From assembly GCA_015068325.1 (NCBI GenBank), contig SVKQ01000015.1, forward strand, positions 62,001 through 126,000: a stretch of DNA of 64,000 nucleotides, written 5' to 3'. A program made the translations under genes and the position numbers. The stretch is from Oscillospiraceae bacterium (GTDB lineage Bacteria > Bacillota > Clostridia > Oscillospirales > Oscillospiraceae). The notes beneath the pieces are model-generated. The model did no database searches and was not told the origin of the DNA. It worked only from the letters and a program-made list of their open reading frames with translations. Position 1 is the first letter of the stretch. Every line of letters starts with the position of its first letter. This document shows positions 23,775-32,361 of this stretch, piece by piece.

Positions 23775-25850
23775 ATGAACGGTTCCATATTGGAGGAGCG
23801 GCAAACCCGACAGGAGCGCGGCCGGAGCCGTGTTGCCCTGCCCCTTTTCCTTGCGGCAAGTCTTCTCTACTTTGAGTTTCTGCTCCTGCTGGGGAACCAG
23901 ATCCCCTTCTCCTGGCAAGGTCTTGCATACGTTGTGCTGTTCAATGCCTCGGCCGCCGCGCTGGTGTGGCTGCTCCTCACGATATGGCCCGGCAAACGGG
24001 GTAATTTTGTGCTTTTGTGCATCCTTCTGACACTGACCACCTTGTTTTTCGGCATAGAGTACTTTTGCAAGGTCTTCTTTTCCAACTATATGTCTCTGTC
24101 TTCACTGTCTGCCGGGACCGGCGGCGTAGTGAGCAGTTTCTTCGGCACGGTGATCAGTCTCGTCCTGCGGGGCTTCTGGATGGTCCTGCTCCTCCTTCTC
24201 CCTCTGGCCGCTCTGATCATCCTGTACCGGCTGGATATGATCTCATTCACCGGCAGCAGTCGGACACGAATCATCGCCGTTGTCGGTGCTGTCGTGCTTT
24301 TTCTGGCGGGGCGAGCCCTCGTTGCGATCGACCAAACCACCGGTACGCGCTACGCCTCTGCCTATGAGTTCGACTCCGCCGTATCGACCTTCGGCCTCAC
24401 CACAGCCACCCGGCTGGATCTCCAATACCTCCTCTTCGGCAACCCCACTGCCTCGGAATTCGACTATACCGATCCTGCGGAGGAGGAGCCCGAAAACCCG
24501 TCTGGTCAGGAGAACATCCACGAAGAGCCGGAGGTCGATCCAACCCCCGTTGAGGATCCCGTCCCCATCGTATACGGATACAATACGCTGGACATTGATT
24601 TTGCAGCGCTGGCGGAGAGCGCACCCAACTCCGTGATCGCGGGAGCCCACTCCTACGTGTCCTCCCTCACGCCTTCCCGTCAAAACCCCTATACGGGGCT
24701 CTTCGCCGGAAAGAATCTGATCCTGATCAGTGCCGAGGCCTTCAGCCGTGAGGTCATCAGTGAGGAGTACACCCCCACCCTCTATCGCTTGTATACGAAG
24801 GGTATCCGCTTTGAGGACTACTATCAGCCCGCCTGGGGCGGCAGTACCTCCACCGGTGAATTCTCCAATATGACAAGTCTGATCCCCGTCCACGGCGTCA
24901 GCAGCATACGGGATACAGCCCATAACAACATGTGCTGTACGCTGGGCAACCAGCTGCGTCAGCTGGGCTATTTCAGCCGGGCCTATCACCCCCACACCTA
25001 CAATTACTACAGCCGCGATCTGACCCATGAAAACCTCGGCTACGACCAGTACATCGGCTATGGCAACGGGCTGGAGGACCAGATCACCTGGCAATGGCCC
25101 GAGAGTGACCTGGAACTGATGGAGGCCACCGTGGACGCCTATATCGACCAGCAGCCCTTCAGCATCTACTATATGACCGTCAGCGGTCACGCCGGCTACG
25201 GCTGGGGAGAAAACGCCATGTCCTACAAGCACCGCCAGGAGGTGGCGGAGCTGGATGCCTGCCAGGGTGTACAGGGCTACATCGCATGCAACCTGGAGCT
25301 GGAAGCTGCCATGTCCTATCTGGTGGCCCGGCTGGAGGCAGCCGGCATTGCTGACGATACTGTGATCGTGCTGGCCACGGATCACTACCCCTACGGTCTG
25401 GAGCAGAGCTCCTCCACCCGATTCGGCACCGCGCTGGGTGAGCTCTACGGATACGATTGGCGGACACCCTGGGAGCGGGACCACAGCGCGCTGATCGTGT
25501 GGAGCGGCTGTCTGGAGGATGAGGAGCCCATCGTCGTGGATACGCCGGTGTACAGTCTGGATATCGTGCCCACGCTCTCCAACCTTTTGGGTCTCCAGTA
25601 TGACTCCCGCCTGCTGGTGGGGCGGGATGCCCTGTCCGATACGCCGCCGCTGGTTCTCTGGATCGACCGCAGCTGGAAAACAGACAAGGCCTGCTACAAC
25701 GCCTCCACCGGACAATACACGGTGTTTGACGGTTACGAGGATCAAGCAGACGAGGCATACTTCGCCGCCGTCAATCAGGCCATCTCCAATAAGTTCTCCT
25801 TTTCCAAAATCGTTCTGGAGCAGGACTATTACAACCTCCTTTTCGGCTGA
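23775..25850 (+). CDS. LtaS-like sulfatase-fold phosphoglycerol transferase
   Basis: The 691-residue protein has five N-terminal membrane helices (~20-180), a Pro/Glu-rich linker (~235-270) and an extracellular sulfatase-fold domain (~310-650). Metal and nucleophile motifs are visible: NLILISAEAFSREVI, the threonine in GGSTSTGEFSNMTSL and VIVLATDHYPYG. Family members polymerise glycerol phosphate from phosphatidylglycerol to make lipoteichoic acid or related polymers at the outer face of the membrane. AGGAGG precedes the ATG at 23775. It is a single gene ending at a strong terminator. The exact polymer is uncertain, because related enzymes act on other glycans. Confidence 0.8.
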   Translation: MNGSILEERQTRQERGRSRVALPLFLAASLLYFEFLLLLGNQIPFSWQGLAYVVLFNASAAALVWLLLTIWPGKRGNFVLLCILLTLTTLFFGIEYFCKVFFSNYMSLSSLSAGTGGVVSSFFGTVISLVLRGFWMVLLLLLPLAALIILYRLDMISFTGSSRTRIIAVVGAVVLFLAGRALVAIDQTTGTRYASAYEFDSAVSTFGLTTATRLDLQYLLFGNPTASEFDYTDPAEEEPENPSGQENIHEEPEVDPTPVEDPVPIVYGYNTLDIDFAALAESAPNSVIAGAHSYVSSLTPSRQNPYTGLFAGKNLILISAEAFSREVISEEYTPTLYRLYTKGIRFEDYYQPAWGGSTSTGEFSNMTSLIPVHGVSSIRDTAHNNMCCTLGNQLRQLGYFSRAYHPHTYNYYSRDLTHENLGYDQYIGYGNGLEDQITWQWPESDLELMEATVDAYIDQQPFSIYYMTVSGHAGYGWGENAMSYKHRQEVAELDACQGVQGYIACNLELEAAMSYLVARLEAAGIADDTVIVLATDHYPYGLEQSSSTRFGTALGELYGYDWRTPWERDHSALIVWSGCLEDEEPIVVDTPVYSLDIVPTLSNLLGLQYDSRLLVGRDALSDTPPLVLWIDRSWKTDKACYNASTGQYTVFDGYEDQADEAYFAAVNQAISNKFSFSKIVLEQDYYNLLFG

Positions 25851-25906
25851 TCGAATTCTACCTCCATAACCGCCTATATCCGGCGGCCGCCGGGCTGAAA
25901 GCAAAT

Positions 25907-25939
25907 GGGGAGCAGACGCTGCGTCTGCTCCCCGTTTTT
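25907..25939 (+). terminator. Terminator of the LtaS-like gene
   Basis: A perfect 12-bp stem (25907-25918 with 25922-25933) and 3-base loop are followed by GTTTTT on the plus strand. Confidence 0.8.
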
Positions 25940-26051
25940 ACATGTGATTCGCCGTCCGATCTCGTGGCTCTTTCCGCCCATAGCTTTGATTTTCAGTCTC
26001 ATGGCTATATGCTGAAAGATCCACATGGCGGACTCGCGGGATATGACTCTC

Positions 26052-27983
26052 TCAATACAGCTTTGCGCCGGCCGGGATGTGGGAATCCACCAACAGCAGG
26101 TGTAGCTTCTCCTCTTCGCCTTCCTTATGAACGGCGGAGATCAGCATGCCGCAGGATTCGATACCCATCATCTGGCGAGGCGGCAGATTGGTGATGGCGA
26201 TAGCTGTCTTGCCCACCAGTTCCTCCGGTTCATAGTAGGCGCGGATACCGGAGAGGATGGTGCGCTCTGTGCCGGAGCCGTCATCCAGCGTGAACTGCAG
26301 GAGCTTTTTGGACTTGGGCACAGCCTCGCAGGCCAGGATCTTCACGGCGCGGAAGTCGGACCGGCTGAAGGTCTCGAAGTCCACCTGGTCGGCAAACAGC
26401 GGCTCCACCACCACGTTGGAGAAATCGATCTTCTCCTCCGCTGCCGACTGCGCCGGTGCGGGCTTCGTCTCCTTTTTCTGGGTACTCTTGGGCTTCATGG
26501 TCGGGAACAGGATCACGTCCTGGATGGAATCGGTACCGCAGAGCATCATGGAACAGCGGTCGATGCCAAAGCCGAGTCCTCCGGTGGGGGGCATACCGTA
26601 CTCCAGCGCCAGGACAAAGTCCTCGTCCATCATGTCGGCCTCCTCGTCGCCTTGGGCGCGCTTGGCGGCCTGGGCCTTGAAGCGCTCGTACTGGTCGATG
26701 GGATCGTTCAGCTCGCTGAAGGCATTGCCCATTTCGCAGGAGCAGATGAACGCCTCGTACCGCTCCGTCAGATGCGGGTCGGCGGGGCTGCGCTTGGCCA
26801 GCGGACTGACCTCCACCGGATACATGGTGATGAAGGTGGGTTGGATCAGCTTCTCCTCCACCTTCTGGTCGAAGGTTTCATACAGGGCGTTGCCCCAGGT
26901 GCAGTCCACCCCCTCCATGTCCACGCCCACGCTCCGGGCCAGGGCCACGGCGGCGTCGGCATCGCCCTCGCAGGCCATGAAGTCCGCGCCGGTAAACTCC
27001 TTCACCGCGCCCGCCATGGTCATGCGGCGCCAGCCGGGGGTCAGGTCCACGTCGTGACCCATCCAATTGACCTGATAGGTACCCAGGATCTCCTTGGCCG
27101 CGCCGGAGAGGATACCCTCCAGAATGTCCATCATCCCCTCGAGATCGGTAAAAGCCTGGTAGAGTTCGCAGGTGGTGAACTCGGGGTTGTGGCGGGTGTC
27201 CATGCCCTCATTGCGGAAGATGCGGCCCACCTCGAACACCCGCTCCATGCCGCCCACGATCAGTCGCTTCAGGTGCAGCTCCGTGGCGATGCGCAAATAC
27301 ATGTCGATGTCCAGCGTGTTGTGGTGGGTGATGAAGGGCCGGGCGGTGGCGCCGCCGGCGATGGGGCTGAGTACGGGGGTCTCCACCTCCATAAAGCCCC
27401 GCTCTTCCAGATAGCGGCGGACATAGGAGACGAACCGGCTGCGAATCTCAAAGTTCCGCTTGGACTCGGGGTTCATGATCAAATCCACATACCGCTGGCG
27501 ATAGCGCAGTTCCTTGTCTGTCAGGCCGTGGAACTTCTCCGGCAGGGGCTGCAGGGACTTGCTCAACAGCGTGATCTCGCTGACGCGCACGCTCATCTCG
27601 CCCCGCTGGGTGCGAAACACCTCGCCCCGGACACCCACGATGTCGCCGATGTCAAACTTCTTGAAGCGGTCGTAGATCTCCGCATCCATCTCGTCCCGGC
27701 GGACGTAGAGCTGGATGCGGCCGGACCGGTCCTGCAGATCGCAGAAGGACACCTTGCCCATGCCGCGCTTGCTCATCAGCCGGCCGCCCAGAGAGACGGC
27801 CCTGCCCTCCAGCGCATCAAACTGCTCCTTGATCTCCTGGGCGTGGTGGGTCACGTCGTAGGTGGTGTGCAGGAAGGGATCCATCCCCGCGTCCCGCAGC
27901 GCCTGCAGCTTGTCCCGGCGCACCTGCAGGATCTCGCTCAACTCCTGCTGCGATTGGTTGTTGTGATTGGCCTGCTCTGCCAT
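26052..27983 (-). CDS. lysS: Lysyl-tRNA synthetase (class II) with C-terminal tRNA-binding domain
   Basis: The enzyme charges tRNA-Lys with lysine using ATP. The 643 residues contain an anticodon-binding OB fold (~65-165). The class II core follows with motif 1 (FMEVETPVLSPIAGG), motif 2 (FEVGRIFRNEGMDTRHNPEFT) and motif 3 (GLGFGIDRCSMML, ~480-495). After a charged linker (~505-530) there is a second OB-fold domain (~540-643: SDFRAVKILACEAVPKSKKLLQF...PPRQMMGIESCGM). This is the EMAP-II/MetRS-C-type tRNA-binding domain. Usual bacterial LysRS ends before this, so the protein is a natural fusion. GGAG precedes the ATG. It follows greA by 46 bases in one operon. Confidence 0.95.
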   Translation of the reverse strand: MAEQANHNNQSQQELSEILQVRRDKLQALRDAGMDPFLHTTYDVTHHAQEIKEQFDALEGRAVSLGGRLMSKRGMGKVSFCDLQDRSGRIQLYVRRDEMDAEIYDRFKKFDIGDIVGVRGEVFRTQRGEMSVRVSEITLLSKSLQPLPEKFHGLTDKELRYRQRYVDLIMNPESKRNFEIRSRFVSYVRRYLEERGFMEVETPVLSPIAGGATARPFITHHNTLDIDMYLRIATELHLKRLIVGGMERVFEVGRIFRNEGMDTRHNPEFTTCELYQAFTDLEGMMDILEGILSGAAKEILGTYQVNWMGHDVDLTPGWRRMTMAGAVKEFTGADFMACEGDADAAVALARSVGVDMEGVDCTWGNALYETFDQKVEEKLIQPTFITMYPVEVSPLAKRSPADPHLTERYEAFICSCEMGNAFSELNDPIDQYERFKAQAAKRAQGDEEADMMDEDFVLALEYGMPPTGGLGFGIDRCSMMLCGTDSIQDVILFPTMKPKSTQKKETKPAPAQSAAEEKIDFSNVVVEPLFADQVDFETFSRSDFRAVKILACEAVPKSKKLLQFTLDDGSGTERTILSGIRAYYEPEELVGKTAIAITNLPPRQMMGIESCGMLISAVHKEGEEEKLHLLLVDSHIPAGAKLY

Positions 27984-28029
27984 CTGCAGATTCTCCTTTC
28001 GTATCGTGGGTGTGTCTCCCGCGGCTGCT

Positions 28030-28503
28030 TTATCGATCGATGCGGTCCACGCGATAGTGAATCACGCCTCTGGGGGCCTCCACGCTGACCTCGTCACCCA
28101 TACGGGCGCCCATCAGCGCCTTGCCGAAGGGGGAGTCCTCGCTGACGGCGCGGCTCATCACGTCGGCTTCCTGGGAGCCGACGATCCTGTATTCCGGCAG
28201 CTGCTTGCCGCTGTCCAGATTGGTCACGGTGACACGGCAGCCGATGGAGATTCTGTCGGAGTCCTCTGCCTCGTCCACGATAACGGCGTGCAGCAGGATG
28301 TCTTCCAGCTCGGCGATACGGGAGTACAGCTTGCCCTGCTCGTTCTTGGCCTCGTCGTACTCACTGTTCTCGCTCAGGTCGCCGAAGCCCCTGGCCTCTT
28401 TGATCAGCTCTGCGATCTCATCAGCCCGGGTGGTCTTACTGTAGTCCAGTTCCCTCTTCAGCTCGTCATACCGCTCCTGGCTCATCTTGAATTCTTTTAT
28501 CAT
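28030..28503 (-). CDS. greA: Transcript cleavage/elongation factor GreA
   Basis: The 157-residue protein rescues backtracked RNA polymerase by stimulating transcript cleavage. The N-terminal coiled coil carries the acidic tip (RADEIAELIKEARGFGDLSENSEYDEAKNEQ), and the C-terminal FKBP-like domain ends in EAPRGVIHYRV. ATG at 28503 is preferred, with AAAGGA upstream; the long upstream frame has no site. It is first gene of a two-gene operon with lysS driven by a perfect consensus promoter. The greA-lysS order is common in Clostridia. Confidence 0.93.
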   Translation of the reverse strand: MIKEFKMSQERYDELKRELDYSKTTRADEIAELIKEARGFGDLSENSEYDEAKNEQGKLYSRIAELEDILLHAVIVDEAEDSDRISIGCRVTVTNLDSGKQLPEYRIVGSQEADVMSRAVSEDSPFGKALMGARMGDEVSVEAPRGVIHYRVDRIDR

Positions 28504-28583
28504 GCCTATACGTCCTTTCTTGCCCTCTCTCCGGCCGTAAACCGACCTGAAACAGGCGAAGTGCTCATAATACGTCACATTGC

Positions 28584-28612
28584 ATTATAGTGAGTTTCCC
28601 TTCCCGTGTCAA
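28584..28612 (-). promoter_or_regulatory. Perfect consensus sigma-A promoter of greA-lysS
   Basis: On the minus strand TTGACA (28607-28612), a 17-bp spacer and TATAAT (28584-28589) match consensus at every position. The -35 overlaps the stop codon of the upstream hypothetical gene. Confidence 0.85.
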
Positions 28613-29304
28613 GCGCCGGATCCCAACGTGTGTACCCCGATTTCCGCTGTCGGCAGCGCACCGGCCGCCCACAGCGCCGCCACCAGCTGCGGCGACACAG
28701 GATAGGGATCCAGCGCCGCCCGCCGCAGCGGCGGCAGCTCATAGCACACCGTCTGCCGCCGGGCACAATCCGGCCCCAGCAGTACCGCAGGGATCCCCTC
28801 TGCCGGATTGCCGAAGCACACCTGCAGCGCCGGGAAACCACCGTGTCCCGCAGCGACTCCATACCGGTGCCGGAGAGCGCTGCTCAGTTTCTCCGCCTCC
28901 GGCACATCCAGCAGCACATAGCGGCAGCGACGGCTCAGCAGCTCCGCCGCCTGCCACACCGCAGCGTCGGCCCGGGGCGCCGACAGCAACGCGGTGGATA
29001 TCCCCGGGCAGATCTGCCGCTGGGCGCAGAACCGCTCCAATAGCTGAGGCAGCAGCGCCTGTCGCAGCTGCCGCTCCTCCACCGGGTGAAATCTGCCCCG
29101 CCAGGCAGCAGGCCAGTCGGTTGGCATCACACAGCGGCGGATAGCCCGGCGCTCCATCTCCAGCAGCGCCCGGCGGACACGCCGGTCCAAGCGCCGCCCG
29201 CTGCCTCGTGTCTCCAGCGCCAGGAAGTTCACACCACCGAGGTGCAGCGGATGCAGCTCAGCCTCGGGGCGGCCCTCCCCGCCCCGAATCAGATACCCAT
29301 ACAT
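28609..29304 (-). CDS. Hypothetical protein (231 aa)
   Basis: The frame is closed and GC-rich like its neighbours. The Shine-Dalgarno GGGAGGA lies 6 bases before the ATG at 29304. The sequence is arginine- and alanine-rich without membrane helices. Segments such as LLSRRCRYVLLDVPEAEKLSSALRHRYGVA suggest an alpha/beta fold with a Rossmann-like strand, but I recognise no family. The ribosome-binding site lies inside a hairpin (29311-29341), so translation may be regulated. Sits between the FtsEX-linked hydrolase and greA on the same strand. Confidence 0.55.
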   Translation of the reverse strand: MYGYLIRGGEGRPEAELHPLHLGGVNFLALETRGSGRRLDRRVRRALLEMERRAIRRCVMPTDWPAAWRGRFHPVEERQLRQALLPQLLERFCAQRQICPGISTALLSAPRADAAVWQAAELLSRRCRYVLLDVPEAEKLSSALRHRYGVAAGHGGFPALQVCFGNPAEGIPAVLLGPDCARRQTVCYELPPLRRAALDPYPVSPQLVAALWAAGALPTAEIGVHTLGSGA

Positions 29305-29310
29305 ATGAAT

Positions 29311-29341
29311 TCCTCCCGCCCCATTGTATGGAGCGGGAGGA
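29311..29341 (-). promoter_or_regulatory. Hairpin that covers the ribosome-binding site of the 231-aa gene
   Basis: A 9-bp stem (29311-29319 with 29333-29341) and 13-base loop lie 24 bases after the M23-hydrolase stop. The 3' arm on the RNA contains GGGAGGA, the only Shine-Dalgarno for the ATG at 29304. With no T-tract it may serve as weak terminator, translation control, or both. Confidence 0.45.
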
Positions 29342-29364
29342 TCGTCTATTCACGGCTGTGTCGT

Positions 29365-30588
29365 TTACCATCCATAGCGGACCCATCCGGTCAGATAGTT
29401 CAGCGGATCTTTCAGGGCATAGTCCTCGTGGATCTCAAAGTGGATGTGGGGGCCGTTGGAGTTTCCGGTGTTGCCCACCAGGCCGATCACCTGGCCCTGG
29501 CTGACCTGCTGGCCCTCGCTGACCAGGATGCGGCTCATGTGGCCGTAGGTGGTGTAGTATCCGGCCGCCCCGTGCTGGATGATCACGCAATTGCCCAGGC
29601 CGCCATACCAACGGGCCAGGATCACCGTACCGGACTTGGAAGCCAAGATGTTGGTTCCGTAGGAGGCCCCAATGTCCACACCTTGGTGGTTGGTGGTGCC
29701 GATGTAGTTGGTGGACGCGCGGGACCGCCAGCCCACCGGAGAGGTGATCAGCCGCGTGTCATTGGTGGGCCAGGCATAGCCGCCGGAAGTGGCCCCCGGC
29801 GAACCGGAGTTGTCCCCGCCGGTCTCGCCCTGCTGCTGTTGCTGTTGTTGCTGCTCCCGCTGACGGCGTTCCTCTTCCTCTCGCTGCTTGCGCAGGCGCT
29901 CCTGCTCCTCGTTGTATCTCCGGATCTCCTCCTCCAACTGGGCCGCCGCGGCGGCCTCCTCATCATACATCTTCTGAATGGCACCCTCCTGGGCGGAATA
30001 CTGGGCGATCAAGGTGTTGGCTGCGGCTAACTGCTCTTCCAGCTCGGCCTTGGCAGCGTCCAGATCGGCCTTCTGCTCCTCCAGCGCGGTCCGATCCGCT
30101 GCCAACTGCGCCCGGATGCGCTGCAGCTCGTCAATGACCGACTGGTTGTAGTTCATGACCTCATTGACGAAATCCAGCCGGCTCAAAAGATCGGTGAAAC
30201 TCTTGGCCTTGAACAGCACCGACCAGTAGGAGATCATGCCCCTCTCCTCTTCCTCGCGGGTCTGGCGGCAGAAAATCTCATACTGCACCGCCTCCTGCGC
30301 CTCGTTCTCCTCAATGCGGGCGGTGGTCTCGCCGATCTGCATTTCGATCAGCTCGATTTCCTCCAGCAGCGCCGTGTTGCGCTGGTCCAGAATGTATTTC
30401 TGCTCCATGGCGTTCTGCTTGCCGGCCTTGGCGGCGTCCAGCTGATTCTTCAGCTCGGCGACCTTCTCCTTGGTCTCCTCCAGCTTTTCAGCGGTAGTCT
30501 GGGCATAAGCGGTAGCGGGCGCCGGGAGGCAAACCGTACCTAACACCATGGCAAACGCCAGCACCATACACAGGATTTTCTTTCTCAT
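29365..30588 (-). CDS. M23 peptidoglycan hydrolase with coiled coil (EnvC/PcsB-like)
   Basis: The 407-residue exported protein has a signal peptide (~1-30) and a long coiled coil (~32-250). A poly-glutamine-rich hinge (~255-270) leads to a C-terminal M23/LytM endopeptidase domain (~290-405). The zinc ligands are visible in NHQGVDIG and HIHFE, and the YGHM motif is intact, so the enzyme is probably active. FtsEX-linked hydrolases or activators (PcsB, EnvC, CwlO) share this coiled-coil plus catalytic layout. Here it directly follows ftsE and ftsX. It likely cleaves septal or sidewall peptidoglycan when the ABC complex hydrolyses ATP. The ATG at 30588 follows GGAG. Confidence 0.88.
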   Translation of the reverse strand: MRKKILCMVLAFAMVLGTVCLPAPATAYAQTTAEKLEETKEKVAELKNQLDAAKAGKQNAMEQKYILDQRNTALLEEIELIEMQIGETTARIEENEAQEAVQYEIFCRQTREEEERGMISYWSVLFKAKSFTDLLSRLDFVNEVMNYNQSVIDELQRIRAQLAADRTALEEQKADLDAAKAELEEQLAAANTLIAQYSAQEGAIQKMYDEEAAAAAQLEEEIRRYNEEQERLRKQREEEERRQREQQQQQQQQGETGGDNSGSPGATSGGYAWPTNDTRLITSPVGWRSRASTNYIGTTNHQGVDIGASYGTNILASKSGTVILARWYGGLGNCVIIQHGAAGYYTTYGHMSRILVSEGQQVSQGQVIGLVGNTGNSNGPHIHFEIHEDYALKDPLNYLTGWVRYGW

Positions 30589-30606
30589 GTTCCGCTCCTT
30601 ATCTCA

Positions 30607-31491
30607 TCACACACGCAGGAACTTGCGGATGGCGGTCAGACTGCCTCCGATACCCACGAAGATGCCTACTGCCAGGAAGAAGCCGGCCACCGGGCCCTGG
30701 ATCTGGTCAAAGGGCACGATATGCAGCAGCTGCAGCGTATCCGAATTCTCCACGCCCTGCATGATGGCCCGGTACAGCAGCCACTGCAGGGCAAAGGCGG
30801 CCGCCGCGCTGATCAGCCCGATCAGCAGCCCCTCGTAGACGAAGGGCCATCGGATGAAGCCGTCCGTGGCACCCACCATCTTCATGATGGCGATCTCATC
30901 CTTCCGGTCAAATGTGGTCAGCTTGATGGTATTGGAGATGATGAACACCGACACGATCAGCAGGATCGCGATCAGCGCAATGCTGATGACACCGGCGATG
31001 TTGCGCACCGTCAGGAACCCCTCGGAGATGTTCTTGTCGGCGCGGGTATCCGCCACACCATACACGGCCCTGACCGCTTCATCTGTCTGAGGCATCTGCT
31101 CCAGATCCCGCAGGTGGATCACATAGCGGTGGCGGAAAATAGCGGGGTCCAGGTCGCTGTACTCGTTACTGTCATCGTACTGCTCCACATAGCTGTCCCT
31201 TGCCTCTTCCCGTGAGACGAAGGTACAGTCGGCCACGTTGGGAATCTTCTCCAACTCTGTCTGCAGCGCCATGGCCTCTTCGTCGCTGAGATACTCATCC
31301 ACAAAGGCAAGTATCGCATTCTCCCGCTGCAGGTCCTTCAGGTTCTCATTGGCGTTGTAGGCCACCAGAGAGAAGGTACCCATGATCAGCAGGCAAGCCA
31401 CCGTGATGCCGATAGCCGCAAAGGACATAAATCCGTGAGAGCCCATGTTGTTGACGCCCTCGCGAAAGAAAAAACCAAAATTGTGCCTCAT
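30607..31491 (-). CDS. ftsX: Cell-division ABC-transporter-like permease FtsX
   Basis: The 294-residue protein has the FtsX layout: a membrane helix (~22-44), a large extracellular loop (~45-165) and three C-terminal helices with the conserved KLTTFDRKDEIAIMKMVGATDGFIRWPF segment. It transmits ATP hydrolysis by FtsE to an extracellular peptidoglycan hydrolase. The start overlaps the ftsE stop by 4 bases (ATGA) and the hydrolase gene follows after 18 bases. Length is typical of Firmicutes FtsX. Confidence 0.92.
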   Translation of the reverse strand: MRHNFGFFFREGVNNMGSHGFMSFAAIGITVACLLIMGTFSLVAYNANENLKDLQRENAILAFVDEYLSDEEAMALQTELEKIPNVADCTFVSREEARDSYVEQYDDSNEYSDLDPAIFRHRYVIHLRDLEQMPQTDEAVRAVYGVADTRADKNISEGFLTVRNIAGVISIALIAILLIVSVFIISNTIKLTTFDRKDEIAIMKMVGATDGFIRWPFVYEGLLIGLISAAAAFALQWLLYRAIMQGVENSDTLQLLHIVPFDQIQGPVAGFFLAVGIFVGIGGSLTAIRKFLRV

Positions 31492-32171
31492 GCCTTTACC
31501 TCATACGTCCCCATGCCGTCGCCCACGATGACGCCGTCCTCGATCATGATGACCCGCTTGTCAAAGTGGTTCACCAGGCCCTTTTCGTGTGTCACCACCA
31601 TCACCGTGGTGCCCAGAGCATTGATGCGCTCCAGCAGCGTCATGATCTCCAGCGAACGGGCCGGGTCCAGGTTGCCGGTGGGCTCATCGGCCACGATGGT
31701 GCTGGGGTTGTTCACCAGCGCCCGGGCAATGGCTACGCGCTGCTGCTCGCCGCCGCTGAGCTCGTCCGGGTAGCGGCGCTCCATGCCGGCCAGTCCCACC
31801 AGCTCCAGTACGTAGGGGATACGGCTCTGCAGTTCCTTGCGGGAGGCACCCACGGCCCGCATGGCCAGAGCCAGGTTTTCAAACACTGTCTTGTTGAGAA
31901 TCAGGCGGAAATCCTGAAAGATCGTGCCGACGGTGCGGCGCACCAGCGGGATCTGCCGTTCGGAGATGATACTCATGGAGAACCCATTGACCATCACACG
32001 CCCGGAAGTGGGAATCACCTCACCGGTCAGCAGCTTGATGATGGTGGACTTGCCGGAGCCGGAGGGTCCCACCAGAAACACGAATTCCCCGTCCTCTATG
32101 CCAAAGGAAATACCCTGCAGTGCATCCGTACCATTTTCATATGTTTTTACAACGTCTGTAAAACGAATCAT
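31488..32171 (-). CDS. ftsE: Cell-division ATP-binding protein FtsE
   Basis: The 227-residue ABC ATPase has Walker A (GPSGSGKST), Q-loop, signature motif LSGGEQQRVAIARAL, Walker B (IVADEPTGNLD) and the H-loop (VVTHE). These features and the IRFTDVVKTYENG opening are standard for FtsE. It energises FtsX to control septal peptidoglycan cleavage. ATG at 32171 is preferred over the upstream start, with GAGGAC nearby. The gene is first in ftsE-ftsX-M23 hydrolase and lies behind a good promoter at 32243-32271. Confidence 0.93.
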   Translation of the reverse strand: MIRFTDVVKTYENGTDALQGISFGIEDGEFVFLVGPSGSGKSTIIKLLTGEVIPTSGRVMVNGFSMSIISERQIPLVRRTVGTIFQDFRLILNKTVFENLALAMRAVGASRKELQSRIPYVLELVGLAGMERRYPDELSGGEQQRVAIARALVNNPSTIVADEPTGNLDPARSLEIMTLLERINALGTTVMVVTHEKGLVNHFDKRVIMIEDGVIVGDGMGTYEVKA

Positions 32172-32242
32172 AGCACCAGTCCTCAATTATCCTGCCTGTT
32201 TCTCGTTCCGCATTTTTTTCGCAGGATCCGACGATATGTTAC

Positions 32243-32271
32243 ATTATATACAAAAAGTTACAAAATGGCAA
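32243..32271 (-). promoter_or_regulatory. Sigma-A promoter of ftsE-ftsX-hydrolase
   Basis: On the minus strand TTGCCA (32266-32271) and TATAAT (32243-32248) have a 17-bp spacer in a locally AT-rich block. Confidence 0.75.
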
Positions 32272-32315
32272 CCGGTAATATATTAAATAACTATGAACTT
32301 TACATAACATGGAAA

Positions 32316-32345
32316 CGCCCGCCGGGACCGCTGTCCCGACGGGCG
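32316..32345 (-). terminator. Terminator-like hairpin after the PucR/CdaR-type gene
   Basis: A 13-bp stem (32316-32328 with 32333-32345, one G-U pair) lies 17 bases beyond the regulator's stop. The minus-strand tail reads TTTCC, a weak T-tract. Confidence 0.6.
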
Positions 32346-32361
32346 CCGATTCGCGTCTTTC

